A DNA stretch of 64,000 nucleotides from Citricoccus sp. K5 (lineage in GTDB: Bacteria > Actinomycetota > Actinomycetes > Actinomycetales > Micrococcaceae): NCBI RefSeq assembly GCF_902506195.1, contig NZ_LR732817.1:1192909-1256908 (forward strand), read 5' to 3'. A model generated the notes under the pieces. It was not told where the DNA came from. It saw only the letters and a program-made list of their open reading frames with translations, and ran no database searches. Positions 26,301-34,939 of the stretch are shown here, in pieces. The translations under genes were made by a program, and so were the position numbers. Every line of letters starts with the position of its first letter. The first letter of the stretch is position 1.

Positions 26301-27018
26301 CGACGTTCTCCTCCGGTGATTCCGGCAGCTCCTGGATGGTCGCGGTACCCGTGATTCCCCTGTGGTCCTGCCCCACGGTGACCAACCGTGTCGACAGCTG
26401 TGCTGCGACGCCCTGCTCCAGCCGGTCCAGATCCACGATGGCGGCGAAGGCGGTGTCGATGAAGGTCGAGAGGTCGGTGTCAGGCGAGGGAATCCACTGC
26501 CGATAGGCGGCGACGGCCGCGCTCAAGGCGACCTCACCGACCAGTTCAGGGAAGAAGGATGTGGGATCCATGTCGAGTCGCCGAGCCGTGAACTCCGCGA
26601 TGACTCGCCGCCAGTCGAGGAATTTCACTAGGGACCGGGCGATCAACTCCGGCTCCGTCAGGATGAGTCCGAGCCGGGCACGGTGCTGGTCGACGGCCTC
26701 CGGCGGGACGCGATTGAACTCCACGACGGCATGTCGTACGGCGGCCATCAGGGGGATGTCATCCGGCACGAGGGCCAGTTCTCCGCGCAGCCGTTCCACC
26801 TCCCGGGCGAAATCGCCCCAGGGCAGGTCCGCCTTCGTCGGGAAGTATCGGAAGAAGGTCCGGCGGGACACCCCCGCCACATCGGCGATCTGCTGGACCG
26901 AGACGTGCTCATACCCGTGGCGGGTGAAGAGTTCCACACCGATCTCGGCCAGCACGTCATGCGTTGTGGCACGGGGACGGCCCAAGGTCCGTTCAGGCGT
27001 CTCGTGGTCTTCGGTCAT
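26287..27018 (-). CDS. mftR: MftR, TetR-family regulator of the mycofactocin locus
   Basis: 243 residues. The TetR HTH is at about 20-65: IGVELFTRHGYEHVSVQQIA, then AGVSRRTFFRYFPTKADL. The C-terminal domain is of the MftR type, known to bind acyl-CoA in mycobacteria. The ATG at 27018 has AGGAGGT directly upstream, which decides it over the GTG at 27033. It is divergent from mftA across a 136-base region that holds two palindromes, a normal setting for a repressor of both directions. Confidence 0.87.
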   Translation of the reverse strand: MTEDHETPERTLGRPRATTHDVLAEIGVELFTRHGYEHVSVQQIADVAGVSRRTFFRYFPTKADLPWGDFAREVERLRGELALVPDDIPLMAAVRHAVVEFNRVPPEAVDQHRARLGLILTEPELIARSLVKFLDWRRVIAEFTARRLDMDPTSFFPELVGEVALSAAVAAYRQWIPSPDTDLSTFIDTAFAAIVDLDRLEQGVAAQLSTRLVTVGQDHRGITGTATIQELPESPEENVDETR

Positions 27019-27042
27019 GGCACCTCCTCTCACCTCTAGGAA

Positions 27043-27068
27043 GATTGTTCACCAGATTGAGAACGATC
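27043..27068. promoter_or_regulatory. Candidate MftR operator (imperfect palindrome upstream of mftR)
   Basis: GATTGTTC (27043-27050) and GAACGATC (27061-27068) are inverted with one mismatch, around a 10-base spacer. The half-site spacing and position, 25-50 bases before the mftR start, are normal for TetR-family autorepression. Assignment to MftR is inference. Confidence 0.45.
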
Positions 27069-27105
27069 CATTGCATTGGCACCCAGTGTCATTTAGTCTC
27101 CCATC

Positions 27106-27127
27106 ATGTGAGTGATTCAGCTCACAT
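27106..27127. promoter_or_regulatory. Perfect palindrome upstream of mftA
   Basis: ATGTGAG (27106-27112) and CTCACAT (27121-27127) are exact inverted 7-base arms with an 8-base spacer, ending 27 bases before the mftA start codon. It resembles a CRP site in arms but the spacing between TGTGA and TCACA is 10, not 6. It may be a second MftR site or a site for another regulator. Confidence 0.5.
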
Positions 27128-27154
27128 ATTCACGGCACTTTCCACGGAGGAACT

Positions 27155-27256
27155 ATGGAGCAGTCCAGCGCCCACGCCCAGAGCACGGACCCCGAGGTCA
27201 CTGCGGACGACCTCGTCGAGGATGTCTCGATCGACGGTATGTGCGGGGTCTACTGA
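27155..27256 (+). CDS. mftA: MftA, mycofactocin precursor peptide
   Basis: 33-residue ribosomal peptide, too short for ordinary gene calling. It has an acidic leader (QSTDPEVTADDLVEDVSI) and the invariant mycofactocin core at the C-terminus, IDGMCGVY. The final Val-Tyr is the part MftC decarboxylates and crosslinks, and MftE releases. CACGGAGG provides the ribosome site 4 bases before the ATG. The mftB start lies 2 bases past its stop, so the two are probably co-translated. The match to the family core motif is complete, which makes the call firm despite the length. Confidence 0.95.
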   Translation: MEQSSAHAQSTDPEVTADDLVEDVSIDGMCGVY

Positions 27257-27258
27257 CC

Positions 27259-27579
27259 TTGGCCACCACCACACACCCGGCTGTGGATCCGGGATCGGGG
27301 CTCGTCCTCGATCCCGGGACGGCCTGGATCCTGAATCCCCGCGTGGCGGTGCGGCCTGAGCCCTTCGGGGCTCTGCTTTACCACTTCGGCACCCGCCGCC
27401 TCAGCTTCCTCAAGGACACCCGACTCGTCGACCTGGTCACCGCACTGGCCGACTTCCCGAGCGTGGATGCGACGTTCACCGCCCTGGGAATCGACGAGGC
27501 TGCGCGTCCGGGCTACGTGTCCGCCCTGCAACGACTCGCCGACACGGACATGTTGCTGCCGGCCCCCCGCCACGACTGA
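27259..27579 (+). CDS. mftB: MftB, mycofactocin precursor chaperone (RRE protein)
   Basis: 106 residues from TTG 27259, which lies 2 bases after the mftA stop; an in-frame GTG at 27283 is an alternative. It has the PqqD-like RiPP recognition fold expected of MftB: WILNPRVAVRPEPFGALLYH, then RRLSFLKDTRLVDLVTALA and a C-terminal helix LQRLADTDMLLP. MftB binds the MftA leader and presents it to MftC. It ends 16 bases before mftC. Confidence 0.9.
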   Translation: MATTTHPAVDPGSGLVLDPGTAWILNPRVAVRPEPFGALLYHFGTRRLSFLKDTRLVDLVTALADFPSVDATFTALGIDEAARPGYVSALQRLADTDMLLPAPRHD

Positions 27580-27595
27580 ACCCCTGGAGTTTGCC

Positions 27596-28855
27596 TTGAC
27601 CCTCGCGCCCGAACGCCGCCCGACCCTCATCGACCACTTCGAACGCGGTCTCGATTCCCCGATCTGCCTGACCTGGGAGTTGACCTACGCCTGCAACCTC
27701 AGCTGTTCGCACTGCCTCTCGGCCTCCGGCCGCCGCGATCCGAACGAGCTGTCCACCGAGCAGTGCAAGGAGATCATCGATGAACTCCAGCGGATGCAGG
27801 TCTTCTACGTCAACATCGGCGGCGGTGAGCCGACCGTGCGCTCCGATTTCTGGGAGATCGTCGAGTACGCCACCAGCCACGACGTCGGCGTGAAGTTCTC
27901 CACGAACGGGGTGCGCATCACCCCGGAGGCCGCGCAGCGGATTGCCGACAACGGCTACATCGACGTGCAGATCTCCCTCGACGGGGCTACCTCGGAGGTC
28001 AATGACGCCCTGCGGGGCAAGGGCTCCTTCGACCTCGCGGTCCGGGCGATGCAGAACCTGAAGGATGCCGGCGTCGAAGGGTTCAAGATCTCCGTGGTCA
28101 TGACCCGGCACAACATCCCCCAGCTCGACGAGTTCAAGGCCCTGGCGGACGAGTACGGTGCCACGCTGCGCATCACCCGCCTGCGGCCCTCCGGACGCGC
28201 GGTGGATGTCTGGGATGACATCCACCCGCGTCCCGAGCAGCAGCGCGAGCTCTACGACTGGCTGGTGGCACACGGGGAGGGCGTGCTGACCGGTGACTCG
28301 TTCTTCCACCTCTCCGCCTATGGGCAGACCCTGCCCGGGCTGAACCTCTGCGGTGCCGGGCGGGTGGTATGCCTGATCGACCCGGTCGGCGATGTCTACG
28401 CCTGTCCCTTCGCGATCCACGATGAGTTCAAGGCCGGCAACACGGTGCACGACGGTGGATTTGCGGCCGTCTGGCGCCAGTCCGAGCTGTTCACCGAACT
28501 CCGCGAGCCGCAGACGGGCGGCGCCTGTGCCGGGTGTCAATTCATCGACACCTGCCGCGGCGGCTGCATGGCCGCGAAATTCTTCACCGGCCTGCCGCTC
28601 GACGGACCAGACCCCGAATGCGTGCGCGGTCTCGGCGAGGAACTCCTCCAGGGGCGGGAGGCGGACCTGGAGTTCCCACGGCCCAGCGTCGACCGGTCAC
28701 ACCGCACCTCACCGCCCCGTCCACGCGCGAAGTCCCGCCCGGTACCGGTGAGCATCGGCATGGGCGCGCCCGCACGCCCGCCAGTCAGTGCCTGCGAGAT
28801 CGATCCATTGGCCGGATTCGTGCCACCTGGCGCCTCCGCGGCCTCATCGTCCTGA
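27596..28855 (+). CDS. mftC: MftC, mycofactocin radical SAM/SPASM maturase
   Basis: 419 residues from TTG 27596, which has GGAG 8 bases upstream. The radical SAM cluster motif is CNLSCSHC (Cys33, Cys37, Cys40), followed by NIGGGEPTVR. A C-terminal SPASM region with auxiliary-cluster cysteines is seen in LCGAGRVVCLID, VYACPF and CAGCQFIDTCRGGC. MftC oxidatively decarboxylates the C-terminal Tyr of MftA and then crosslinks it to Val. The last 60 residues (Pro/Arg-rich) extend past the usual end of the family and are probably disordered. Confidence 0.93.
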   Translation: MTLAPERRPTLIDHFERGLDSPICLTWELTYACNLSCSHCLSASGRRDPNELSTEQCKEIIDELQRMQVFYVNIGGGEPTVRSDFWEIVEYATSHDVGVKFSTNGVRITPEAAQRIADNGYIDVQISLDGATSEVNDALRGKGSFDLAVRAMQNLKDAGVEGFKISVVMTRHNIPQLDEFKALADEYGATLRITRLRPSGRAVDVWDDIHPRPEQQRELYDWLVAHGEGVLTGDSFFHLSAYGQTLPGLNLCGAGRVVCLIDPVGDVYACPFAIHDEFKAGNTVHDGGFAAVWRQSELFTELREPQTGGACAGCQFIDTCRGGCMAAKFFTGLPLDGPDPECVRGLGEELLQGREADLEFPRPSVDRSHRTSPPRPRAKSRPVPVSIGMGAPARPPVSACEIDPLAGFVPPGASAASSS

Positions 28856-28962
28856 CCGGATCCTCCTCCACCGTCACCGCACATCTGAATCACATCCACC
28901 TCCATCCACTGTCAAGCCACCCCACGGCAATCAGAACAGCAATCTGAATAAGGAGTCACATC

Positions 28963-29799
28963 ATGGGTGCACGTCTCGAAGGCAAGGTCGCGTTCATTTC
29001 CGGAGGAGCACGGGGGCAGGGCAGAAGCCATGCCGTGCGTCTCGCGGAGGAGGGTGCCGACATCATCACGTTCGACATCTGCCAGGACGTGGAATCGAAT
29101 CCCTATCCCGGCCCGCGTGCCGAGGACCTGGCGGAGACGGTCCGTCAGGTCGAGTCCCTGGACCGGCGCATCATCGCCCGCCAGGCCGACGTCCGCGACT
29201 TCGCGGCGGTCAAGGCCGTCGCGGACGACGGTTTCGCTGAGTTTGGGCGACTCGATATTGTCTCCGGCAACGCAGGCATCCTGGGCGAGGTCAACCAACT
29301 GGCGGACCAGTCCGAAGACGGCTGGCAGGAGATGATCGACATCAACCTCACCGGCGTCCGCCACACGGTCAAAGCTGCCCTTCCGCACCTTCGTGCCGGT
29401 GGCAACGGCGGCGCGATCGTCCTCACCAGCTCGACGGCGGGTATTAAGGGCTACGCCAATATGGCGCATTACGTCGCCGCCAAGCATGGCGTAGTCGGCC
29501 TGATGAAGACACTGGTGCTTGAACTGGGCAAGGAGAACATCCGCGTCAATACGATCCACCCCACCCAGGTGGACACGGACATGATCCAGAACGAGGCGAT
29601 CTACAAACTGTTTGTCCCCGGTAAGGACAATCCCAGCCGGGAGGACTTCGCGGAGGTCTCCCGGACTATGCAGGCGCTGGACATCGACTGGGTCGAGGCC
29701 AGGGACATCTCAAACGCGCTGCTATTCCTCGCCTCCGACGAGGCCCGCTACATCACCGGTCAGCAGCTCAAGGTCGACGCCGGCCAGACGAGCCTCTAA
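28963..29799 (+). CDS. Mycofactocin-coupled SDR dehydrogenase 1
   Basis: 278 residues. SDR cofactor site ISGGARGQGRSHA near residue 12, NAGILGE, catalytic Ser in TSSTAG and the YVAAKHG Tyr/Lys pair. Between beta-2 and the RQADVRD block it has the extra segment (around 45-65: DLAETVRQVESLDRR) of the mycofactocin-coupled TIGR03971 SDRs, in which bound NAD is not exchangeable and mycofactocin takes the hydride. The alcohol substrate is unknown. AAGGAG lies upstream of the ATG. Its first 125 bases are almost identical to those of the next gene. Confidence 0.88.
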   Translation: MGARLEGKVAFISGGARGQGRSHAVRLAEEGADIITFDICQDVESNPYPGPRAEDLAETVRQVESLDRRIIARQADVRDFAAVKAVADDGFAEFGRLDIVSGNAGILGEVNQLADQSEDGWQEMIDINLTGVRHTVKAALPHLRAGGNGGAIVLTSSTAGIKGYANMAHYVAAKHGVVGLMKTLVLELGKENIRVNTIHPTQVDTDMIQNEAIYKLFVPGKDNPSREDFAEVSRTMQALDIDWVEARDISNALLFLASDEARYITGQQLKVDAGQTSL

Positions 29800-29817
29800 G
29801 CAGAAGGGAAATTGATC

Positions 29818-30666
29818 ATGGGTGCACGTCTCGAAGGCAAGGTCGCGTTCATCTCCGGAGGAGCACGGGGGCAGGGCAGAAGCCATGCCGTGCGTCTCGC
29901 GGAGGAGGGCGCCGACATCATCACGTTCGACATCTGCCAGGATGTCGAACACGTTCCCTACGCGGGGCCCACCGCCGAGGATCTGGCGGAGACGGTCCGC
30001 CAGGTCGAGGCCCTGGACCGACGCATCATCGCCCGCCAGGCCGACGTCCGCGACTTCGACGCAGTCAAGGCCGTGGCCGACGAGGGCTTCGCCGAGTTCG
30101 GCCGGATCGACATTGTCTCGGCCAATGCCGGGATCTCTGGCGAGATGGCCGAAGCAGACGTCATGTCGGAAGGCGGCTGGCAGACGATGATCGACATCAA
30201 CCTCACTGGGGTGTGGCACACGGCCAAGGCCGCGATCCCGCACATCAAGGCCGGAGGCAGCGGCGGCTCGATCGTCCTCACCAGTTCCCTGGCCGGCCTC
30301 AAGGGTATGGGCAACATCGCGCACTATGTCTCGGCCAAGCACGGAGTGGTCGGCCTGATGCGGACGCTAGCCCTCGAGTTGGCCCCGCACAGCATCCGCG
30401 TGAACTCCATCCACCCGACCCAGGTGGACACCCCCATGATCATGAACGAGGCCACGAAGAAGCTCTTCCGCCCCGACCTGGAGAACCCCACCGACGAGGA
30501 TTTCGCCGCGACCTCCCAATCCATGAACTCGCTGCCCATCCCGTGGGTCGAGCCCGTGGACATCTCCAACGCCGTCCTCTTCCTTTCCTCGGACGAGGGT
30601 CGCTACATCACCGGTGTCCCGCTTCCCGTGGATGCCGGCGCCGGCCTCAAGTCCGTCGTCTTCTGA
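29818..30666 (+). CDS. Mycofactocin-coupled SDR dehydrogenase 2
   Basis: 282 residues, a tandem paralogue of the preceding SDR with the same ISGGARGQGRSHA site, NAGIS, TSSLAG and YVSAKHG motifs and the TIGR03971 insert. The start is ATG 29818, 18 bases after the previous stop, with GAAGGGA upstream; a TTG at 29812 is less likely. The first 125 bases differ from gene 1 at only two positions, both synonymous, while the rest has drifted, so gene conversion or a recent partial duplication is likely. Substrate range may differ through the C-terminal half. Confidence 0.88.
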   Translation: MGARLEGKVAFISGGARGQGRSHAVRLAEEGADIITFDICQDVEHVPYAGPTAEDLAETVRQVEALDRRIIARQADVRDFDAVKAVADEGFAEFGRIDIVSANAGISGEMAEADVMSEGGWQTMIDINLTGVWHTAKAAIPHIKAGGSGGSIVLTSSLAGLKGMGNIAHYVSAKHGVVGLMRTLALELAPHSIRVNSIHPTQVDTPMIMNEATKKLFRPDLENPTDEDFAATSQSMNSLPIPWVEPVDISNAVLFLSSDEGRYITGVPLPVDAGAGLKSVVF

Positions 30667-30731
30667 CCCCGTCGTCTCGTCATTACCCCTCTTGGCACCA
30701 GGACCGCATCACGACAAAGGAGTCACACATC

Positions 30732-31574
30732 ATGACAGGACGTCTGAAAAGCAAGGTCGCCTTCATCACCGGCGCTGCACGGGGACAGGGTAGGAGCCAC
30801 GCAATCCGGCTGGCTGAGGAAGGTGCGGACATCATTGCGGTCGACCTCTGTGCTCCGGTGGGCAGCCTTGAAGGCTTCTACGAACTGCCGGGAGAGGATG
30901 AGCTTCAGGAGACCGCGCGGCAAGTGGAGGCGCTGGACCGTCGAGTGGTGACGCGTGTTGCAGACGTGCGGGATCTCGACGCACTGAAGTCGGCCGTCAA
31001 CGATGGCGTGGCCGAACTCGGTGCCGTCAACGTCATCGTCGCGAATGCGGGGATCTTCACCTTCGGGGCGAACACGCATGAGGTCAGCGAGACTTCGTGG
31101 AACGACATCCAGGACATCAATCTCACTGGCGTGTGGCACACCTACGCCGCAGCGGCCGAGCACCTGATCAAGGCTGGCAAGGGTGGTTCCGTCATCATCA
31201 TCTCCTCTCTTGCCGGCTTCAAAGGTTTGGCGAACGTCGCTGCCTATACCACTGCGAAGCACGGCATCGTCGGCCTGATGAAGGTGCTGGCGAATGAGCT
31301 CGGACCACACGGCATTCGCGTCAACACCATCCATCCGAACTCGATCGACACACCCATGGTCAAGAACGAGAGCGCGTACCGGCTCTTCCGGCCGGACCTG
31401 GACGAGCCGAAGGCGTCTGACGCCGAATCGGCGTTTGCCGGATTGAACCCCTTCGGGAAGGCATGGATCGAGCCCATTCACGTGTCCAACGCGGTGCTGT
31501 GGCTCGCTTCCGATGAGTCGTATTACGTCTCCGGCGGCCAGATTCCGGTCGACGGAGGCGCGGCGATCAAGTAG
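30732..31574 (+). CDS. Mycofactocin-coupled SDR dehydrogenase 3
   Basis: 280 residues. ITGAARGQGRSHA, NAGIF, SSLAGFKG and YTTAKHG give the SDR framework; the insert before RVADVRD (DELQETARQVEALDRR) marks the mycofactocin-coupled group. AAAGGAG lies upstream of ATG 30732. The C-terminal portion (GLNPFGKAWIEPIHVSNAVL) differs clearly from the first two paralogues, so its substrate may differ. It ends 7 bases before the MoxR-type ATPase gene, which ties that ATPase to the SDR run. Confidence 0.87.
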   Translation: MTGRLKSKVAFITGAARGQGRSHAIRLAEEGADIIAVDLCAPVGSLEGFYELPGEDELQETARQVEALDRRVVTRVADVRDLDALKSAVNDGVAELGAVNVIVANAGIFTFGANTHEVSETSWNDIQDINLTGVWHTYAAAAEHLIKAGKGGSVIIISSLAGFKGLANVAAYTTAKHGIVGLMKVLANELGPHGIRVNTIHPNSIDTPMVKNESAYRLFRPDLDEPKASDAESAFAGLNPFGKAWIEPIHVSNAVLWLASDESYYVSGGQIPVDGGAAIK

Positions 31575-31581
31575 GACGGAC

Positions 31582-32571
31582 ATGAGCATCCAGTCAACGG
31601 GCCTGCGGGACAGCGGTCACGTGACCCGTGTCCGCGAGAGCCTCGGCCACCGCGTCGTCGGCCGCGAACGTGAACTCGACCTGGTCCTCGCCGCGGTGGC
31701 GGCCGGGCGGGACATCCTGCTGGAAGGTCCCCCGGGGACGTCCAAGTCCACGATCCTGCGGGCCATCGCCGAGGAATGGGGCATCCCCTTCGTCCTGGTC
31801 GAGGGCAACGCAGACCTGACCCCGTCCAAGCTCATCGGAGGGCATGACCCCGCCCGGGTTCTGCGGGAGGGGTACCGGGATGAGAACTTCGTGGACGGCC
31901 CGCTCGTGCGGGCCATGCGAGAGGGCGGCTTCCTCTACATCGAGGAGTTCAACCGTGCGCCGGATGACACGCTCAACACGCTGCTGACGGCCATGGCGGA
32001 GCGGCAGGTCACGATCCCACGGATCGGAACCATCACGGCACAGCCGACGTTCCGCATCATCGGATCGATGAATCCCTACGACAACGTCGGGACCACCCGC
32101 CTGTCCACCTCGGTGCATGATCGGTTCAACCGTCTGGTCCTTGGGTACCAGGACGCAGCGGCGGAGCACCGGATCGTGATGTTGCGCACCGGCCTGGGGC
32201 CCGACGGCGGCCAGGACGTCCCAGCGCGGCTCGCCTCCGCGCTGGTCACGGACGCCGTCGCCCTGACCCGGGCCACCCGGGACCACGAGGACACCCGCCA
32301 GGGCAGTTCGGTGCGGGGCGCCATTGACCTGGCCCTGGTGGCCGCACAACTGCTGAACCTGCACGGCCTCGACACTCCGGGCGAGGGCCGGGTGGGCGCG
32401 GAGGACACCCCGCGGCGCCGCTATGCCGACGTCATCCTGGACGCCGCCATGGTCTCCCTCTCAGGGCGCCTCCACGTGGACGAGGCGGCGGGAACCACAC
32501 CAGAGCGCGTGCTGCAGGAGATCTGGGAGGACCATTTCATCCTGAATCCCGCGGCGGCGGAGCCGGGTTGA
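31582..32571 (+). CDS. MoxR-family AAA+ ATPase
   Basis: 329 residues. Walker A GPPGTSKST near residue 52, Walker B LYIEEFNRAP, sensor-1 IIGSMNPYDNVG and arginine-finger-type STSVHDRFNRL follow the MoxR/CoxD pattern. MoxR ATPases act with VWA proteins as chaperones that insert metals or activate enzymes, for example methanol and CO dehydrogenases. It begins 7 bases after an SDR gene and precedes the VWA gene by 27 bases, inside the run between mftC and mftD. This placement suggests it activates a mycofactocin-linked dehydrogenase (inference). Confidence 0.87.
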   Translation: MSIQSTGLRDSGHVTRVRESLGHRVVGRERELDLVLAAVAAGRDILLEGPPGTSKSTILRAIAEEWGIPFVLVEGNADLTPSKLIGGHDPARVLREGYRDENFVDGPLVRAMREGGFLYIEEFNRAPDDTLNTLLTAMAERQVTIPRIGTITAQPTFRIIGSMNPYDNVGTTRLSTSVHDRFNRLVLGYQDAAAEHRIVMLRTGLGPDGGQDVPARLASALVTDAVALTRATRDHEDTRQGSSVRGAIDLALVAAQLLNLHGLDTPGEGRVGAEDTPRRRYADVILDAAMVSLSGRLHVDEAAGTTPERVLQEIWEDHFILNPAAAEPG

Positions 32572-32598
32572 AAGCAGATCGAGGGCGATGCTCCGATC

Positions 32599-33546
32599 GT
32601 GCGCCGGGCGGAGAAGGCGCCGGGCCGGCGTCGCAGGCCGAAGGTGCTCGAGGAGGCGCCGACGGTCTTCGAGCCGGCGACCGGCGAGGGCGGAGGACAG
32701 GTTCTGACGGCCAGCGGAGCCGGCAAGGATGCCACCGCCGCCCGGGTCAGGGGAACAGCGGCCCCGGGGGAGACCGGCGAGGACAGTCAGGTCATCGACC
32801 TGGAGGACCTGGACGATCATGCCGACCGGGAGGTGCTGCGCCGGGCACGGGAGATCGCCCTGTCCTTGGCCATTCCCCAGCCGCCGCGGCGGGCGACGGC
32901 GCGGCGTGGACTGGGCGATCTGGAGCGACTTCCCTTCCGAGGCAGTGCCGAGGATATCGACCTGGAGGCGACGGTGGAGAACCTGGTGGCCAAGCCGGTC
33001 CCGGAGCCCTCGGACATCGTGGTGCGCGAGCGCATCCGGCAACGCCGGGCGATGGTGCTCCTCCTCGATGTCTCCGGCTCGATGCGCGGGGAGAGGGTCC
33101 GCTCGGCCGCTGCCGCGGTGGGCGCGATCGTGGGGGAGTTCGCCCGGGACGATCTGGCCGTGATCGCGTTCTGGTCCGATGCCGCCCGCATCGTCCCGAT
33201 GGGACAGGGCGGCACCCCGGGCGGGATCCTCGAGACGCTCGTGCGCATCCCGGCACGGGGATTGACCAATGTGGAGCACTCCCTGCGCCTGGCCCGGGAC
33301 GAACTGGCCAGGGTCCCCGCGTCCGAGGGCCGTGTGCTGCTGCTGTCCGACTGCGTCCACAACGCCGGACCGGACCCCCGCGCTGCGGCCGCCAGCCTGC
33401 CCCGGCTGGACATCCTCCTCGATACCTCGGGGGAGAAGGACGTGGACCTGGGGCGCGACCTGGCCCGGCTCGGGCGCGGACGGCTGGAGACCGTGCGCAC
33501 CTTCCGGGACCTGCCGCGGGCCCTGTCCAGGATCCTGAGTCCGTGA
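32599..33546 (+). CDS. VWA-domain (CoxE-like) protein, partner of the MoxR ATPase
   Basis: 315 residues from GTG 32599. A charged, flexible N-terminal 140 residues leads to a VWA domain with the MIDAS motif DVSGS (157-161) in MVLLLDVSGSMRG, the downstream GLTNVEHSL threonine region and the VLLLSD strand with its final Asp. Such proteins pair with MoxR ATPases as adaptors. The gene reads in the same frame as the ATPase gene, separated by one stop and 27 bases. It ends 55 bases before mftD. Confidence 0.83.
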   Translation: MRRAEKAPGRRRRPKVLEEAPTVFEPATGEGGGQVLTASGAGKDATAARVRGTAAPGETGEDSQVIDLEDLDDHADREVLRRAREIALSLAIPQPPRRATARRGLGDLERLPFRGSAEDIDLEATVENLVAKPVPEPSDIVVRERIRQRRAMVLLLDVSGSMRGERVRSAAAAVGAIVGEFARDDLAVIAFWSDAARIVPMGQGGTPGGILETLVRIPARGLTNVEHSLRLARDELARVPASEGRVLLLSDCVHNAGPDPRAAAASLPRLDILLDTSGEKDVDLGRDLARLGRGRLETVRTFRDLPRALSRILSP

Positions 33547-33601
33547 GATTCACCCTGATCAGCAACGACCAACGACATCCAACAGTGAGGACGGCATCAC
33601 C

Positions 33602-34888
33602 ATGACCAATCCGTGGTTTGAGAGTGTGGCGGAGGCCCAGCGCCGAGCAAAGAAGCGCCTGCCGAAGTCCGTGTACATGGCCCTCGTGGCCGGTTCAGAA
33701 CGCGGCATGACCGTGCAGAACAACATCGATGCCTTTTCGGAGCTCGGCTTCGCCCCGAAGATCACCGGCAATCCCCTTCAGCAGGACACGACCACCACGA
33801 TCATGGGTGTGCCGGTCGAGCTGCCGGTCATGATCTCGCCCACGGGCGTACAGGCCGTGCACCCCGAAGGCGAGATTGCCGTGGCCCGGGCGGCGAACAA
33901 CCGGGGCGCGGCTATGGGCCTGGGTGCCTATTCGTCGAAGCCCATGGAGGATGTCATGCCCGAGAATCCAGGGCGCACGTTCTTCCAGCTGTATTGGGCC
34001 GGCGGTCGCGACCAGATGCTGACGCTCGCCCAGCGTGCCAAGGACGCCGGGGCGGCCGGCCTGATCATCACCCTCGACTGGACGAACGGCTATGGCCGGG
34101 ACTGGGGCAGCCCCGAGATCCCGTTGCAGATGGATCTCAAGGCCATCCTCAAGTACGCCCCGGAGATCGTCCTGGGACGCAAGTTCGGCTACGCCATGGA
34201 CTGGGCCAAGACCCTCTCGCCGCCCGAGCTGTCCGTGCCGAACGCCGTGCCGAAGGGCGAGCCCGCACCGGGGTTCTTCGAGGCCATGGGCTGGTGGCGC
34301 CAGACGGAGATCCCCTCATGGGATGACATCGCGTGGCTGCGCCGGCAGTGGGACGGGCCCTTCATGGTCAAGGGCATCACCCGCGTGGACGACGCCAAGG
34401 CCGCCAGGGACGCCGGCGTCACCGCCGTCTCCGTGTCCAACCACGGCGGCAACAACCTCGATACGACGCCGGCCACCATCCGCCTGCTCCCCGCAATCGC
34501 GCAGGCCATCGGCCACGACGTCGAGGTGTACCTGGACGGCGGCATCCGCCGCGGTTCCCACGTCTACAAGGCACTGGCCCTCGGCGCCCGGGGTGTCCTC
34601 ATCGGGCGTGCCTACCTCTGGGGCATGAGCGCCAACGGGCAGGCCGGGGTGGAGAACGTGCTGGACATCATGAAGGACGGGCTCAAGGCCTCCATGATGG
34701 GCAACGGCCACGCCAACCTGGCCGAGATCTCCGCGGACGATCTCCTCATTCCCCCTCAATTCACCATCACGGCAGGCGGCGACGACGGCCACGTCTGGGG
34801 GGAACCCCAGATCGGCTCCAGCCTGGCCGGGGCCGGTGCTGCCGGTGGTGGACTCGGACCATCCACCCGGCCACCGCTGAACCAATAG
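33602..34888 (+). CDS. mftD: MftD, premycofactocin synthase (FMN alpha-hydroxyacid dehydrogenase family)
   Basis: 428 residues. FMN-family motifs are clear: PVMISPTGVQAVHPEGE, VSNHGGNNLD with the catalytic-type His, and YLDGGIRRGSHVYKALALGA with GRAYLWG. MftD oxidatively deaminates the MftE-released dipeptide-derived AHDP to give the redox-active alpha-keto amide of premycofactocin. It is 4.7 kb from mftC instead of adjacent, with three SDRs and the MoxR/VWA pair in between. The C-terminal 20 residues are Gly/Ala-rich and probably flexible. Confidence 0.93.
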   Translation: MTNPWFESVAEAQRRAKKRLPKSVYMALVAGSERGMTVQNNIDAFSELGFAPKITGNPLQQDTTTTIMGVPVELPVMISPTGVQAVHPEGEIAVARAANNRGAAMGLGAYSSKPMEDVMPENPGRTFFQLYWAGGRDQMLTLAQRAKDAGAAGLIITLDWTNGYGRDWGSPEIPLQMDLKAILKYAPEIVLGRKFGYAMDWAKTLSPPELSVPNAVPKGEPAPGFFEAMGWWRQTEIPSWDDIAWLRRQWDGPFMVKGITRVDDAKAARDAGVTAVSVSNHGGNNLDTTPATIRLLPAIAQAIGHDVEVYLDGGIRRGSHVYKALALGARGVLIGRAYLWGMSANGQAGVENVLDIMKDGLKASMMGNGHANLAEISADDLLIPPQFTITAGGDDGHVWGEPQIGSSLAGAGAAGGGLGPSTRPPLNQ

Positions 34889-34939
34889 ACGGTCGTTCAC
34901 CGCAGGCACACGAACACCAAGAGGAACGGAGCAGTACGC

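Noticed and set aside
27106-27127. CRP-like site upstream of mftA
   Set aside because: TGTGA and TCACA are present, but 10 bases apart, while CRP sites need 6; it is reported only as a palindrome.
27112-27258. Open frame running from 27112 into mftB through mftA in another frame
   Set aside because: The mftA frame with its IDGMCGVY end explains this stretch; MftB similarity starts only after the TTG at 27259.
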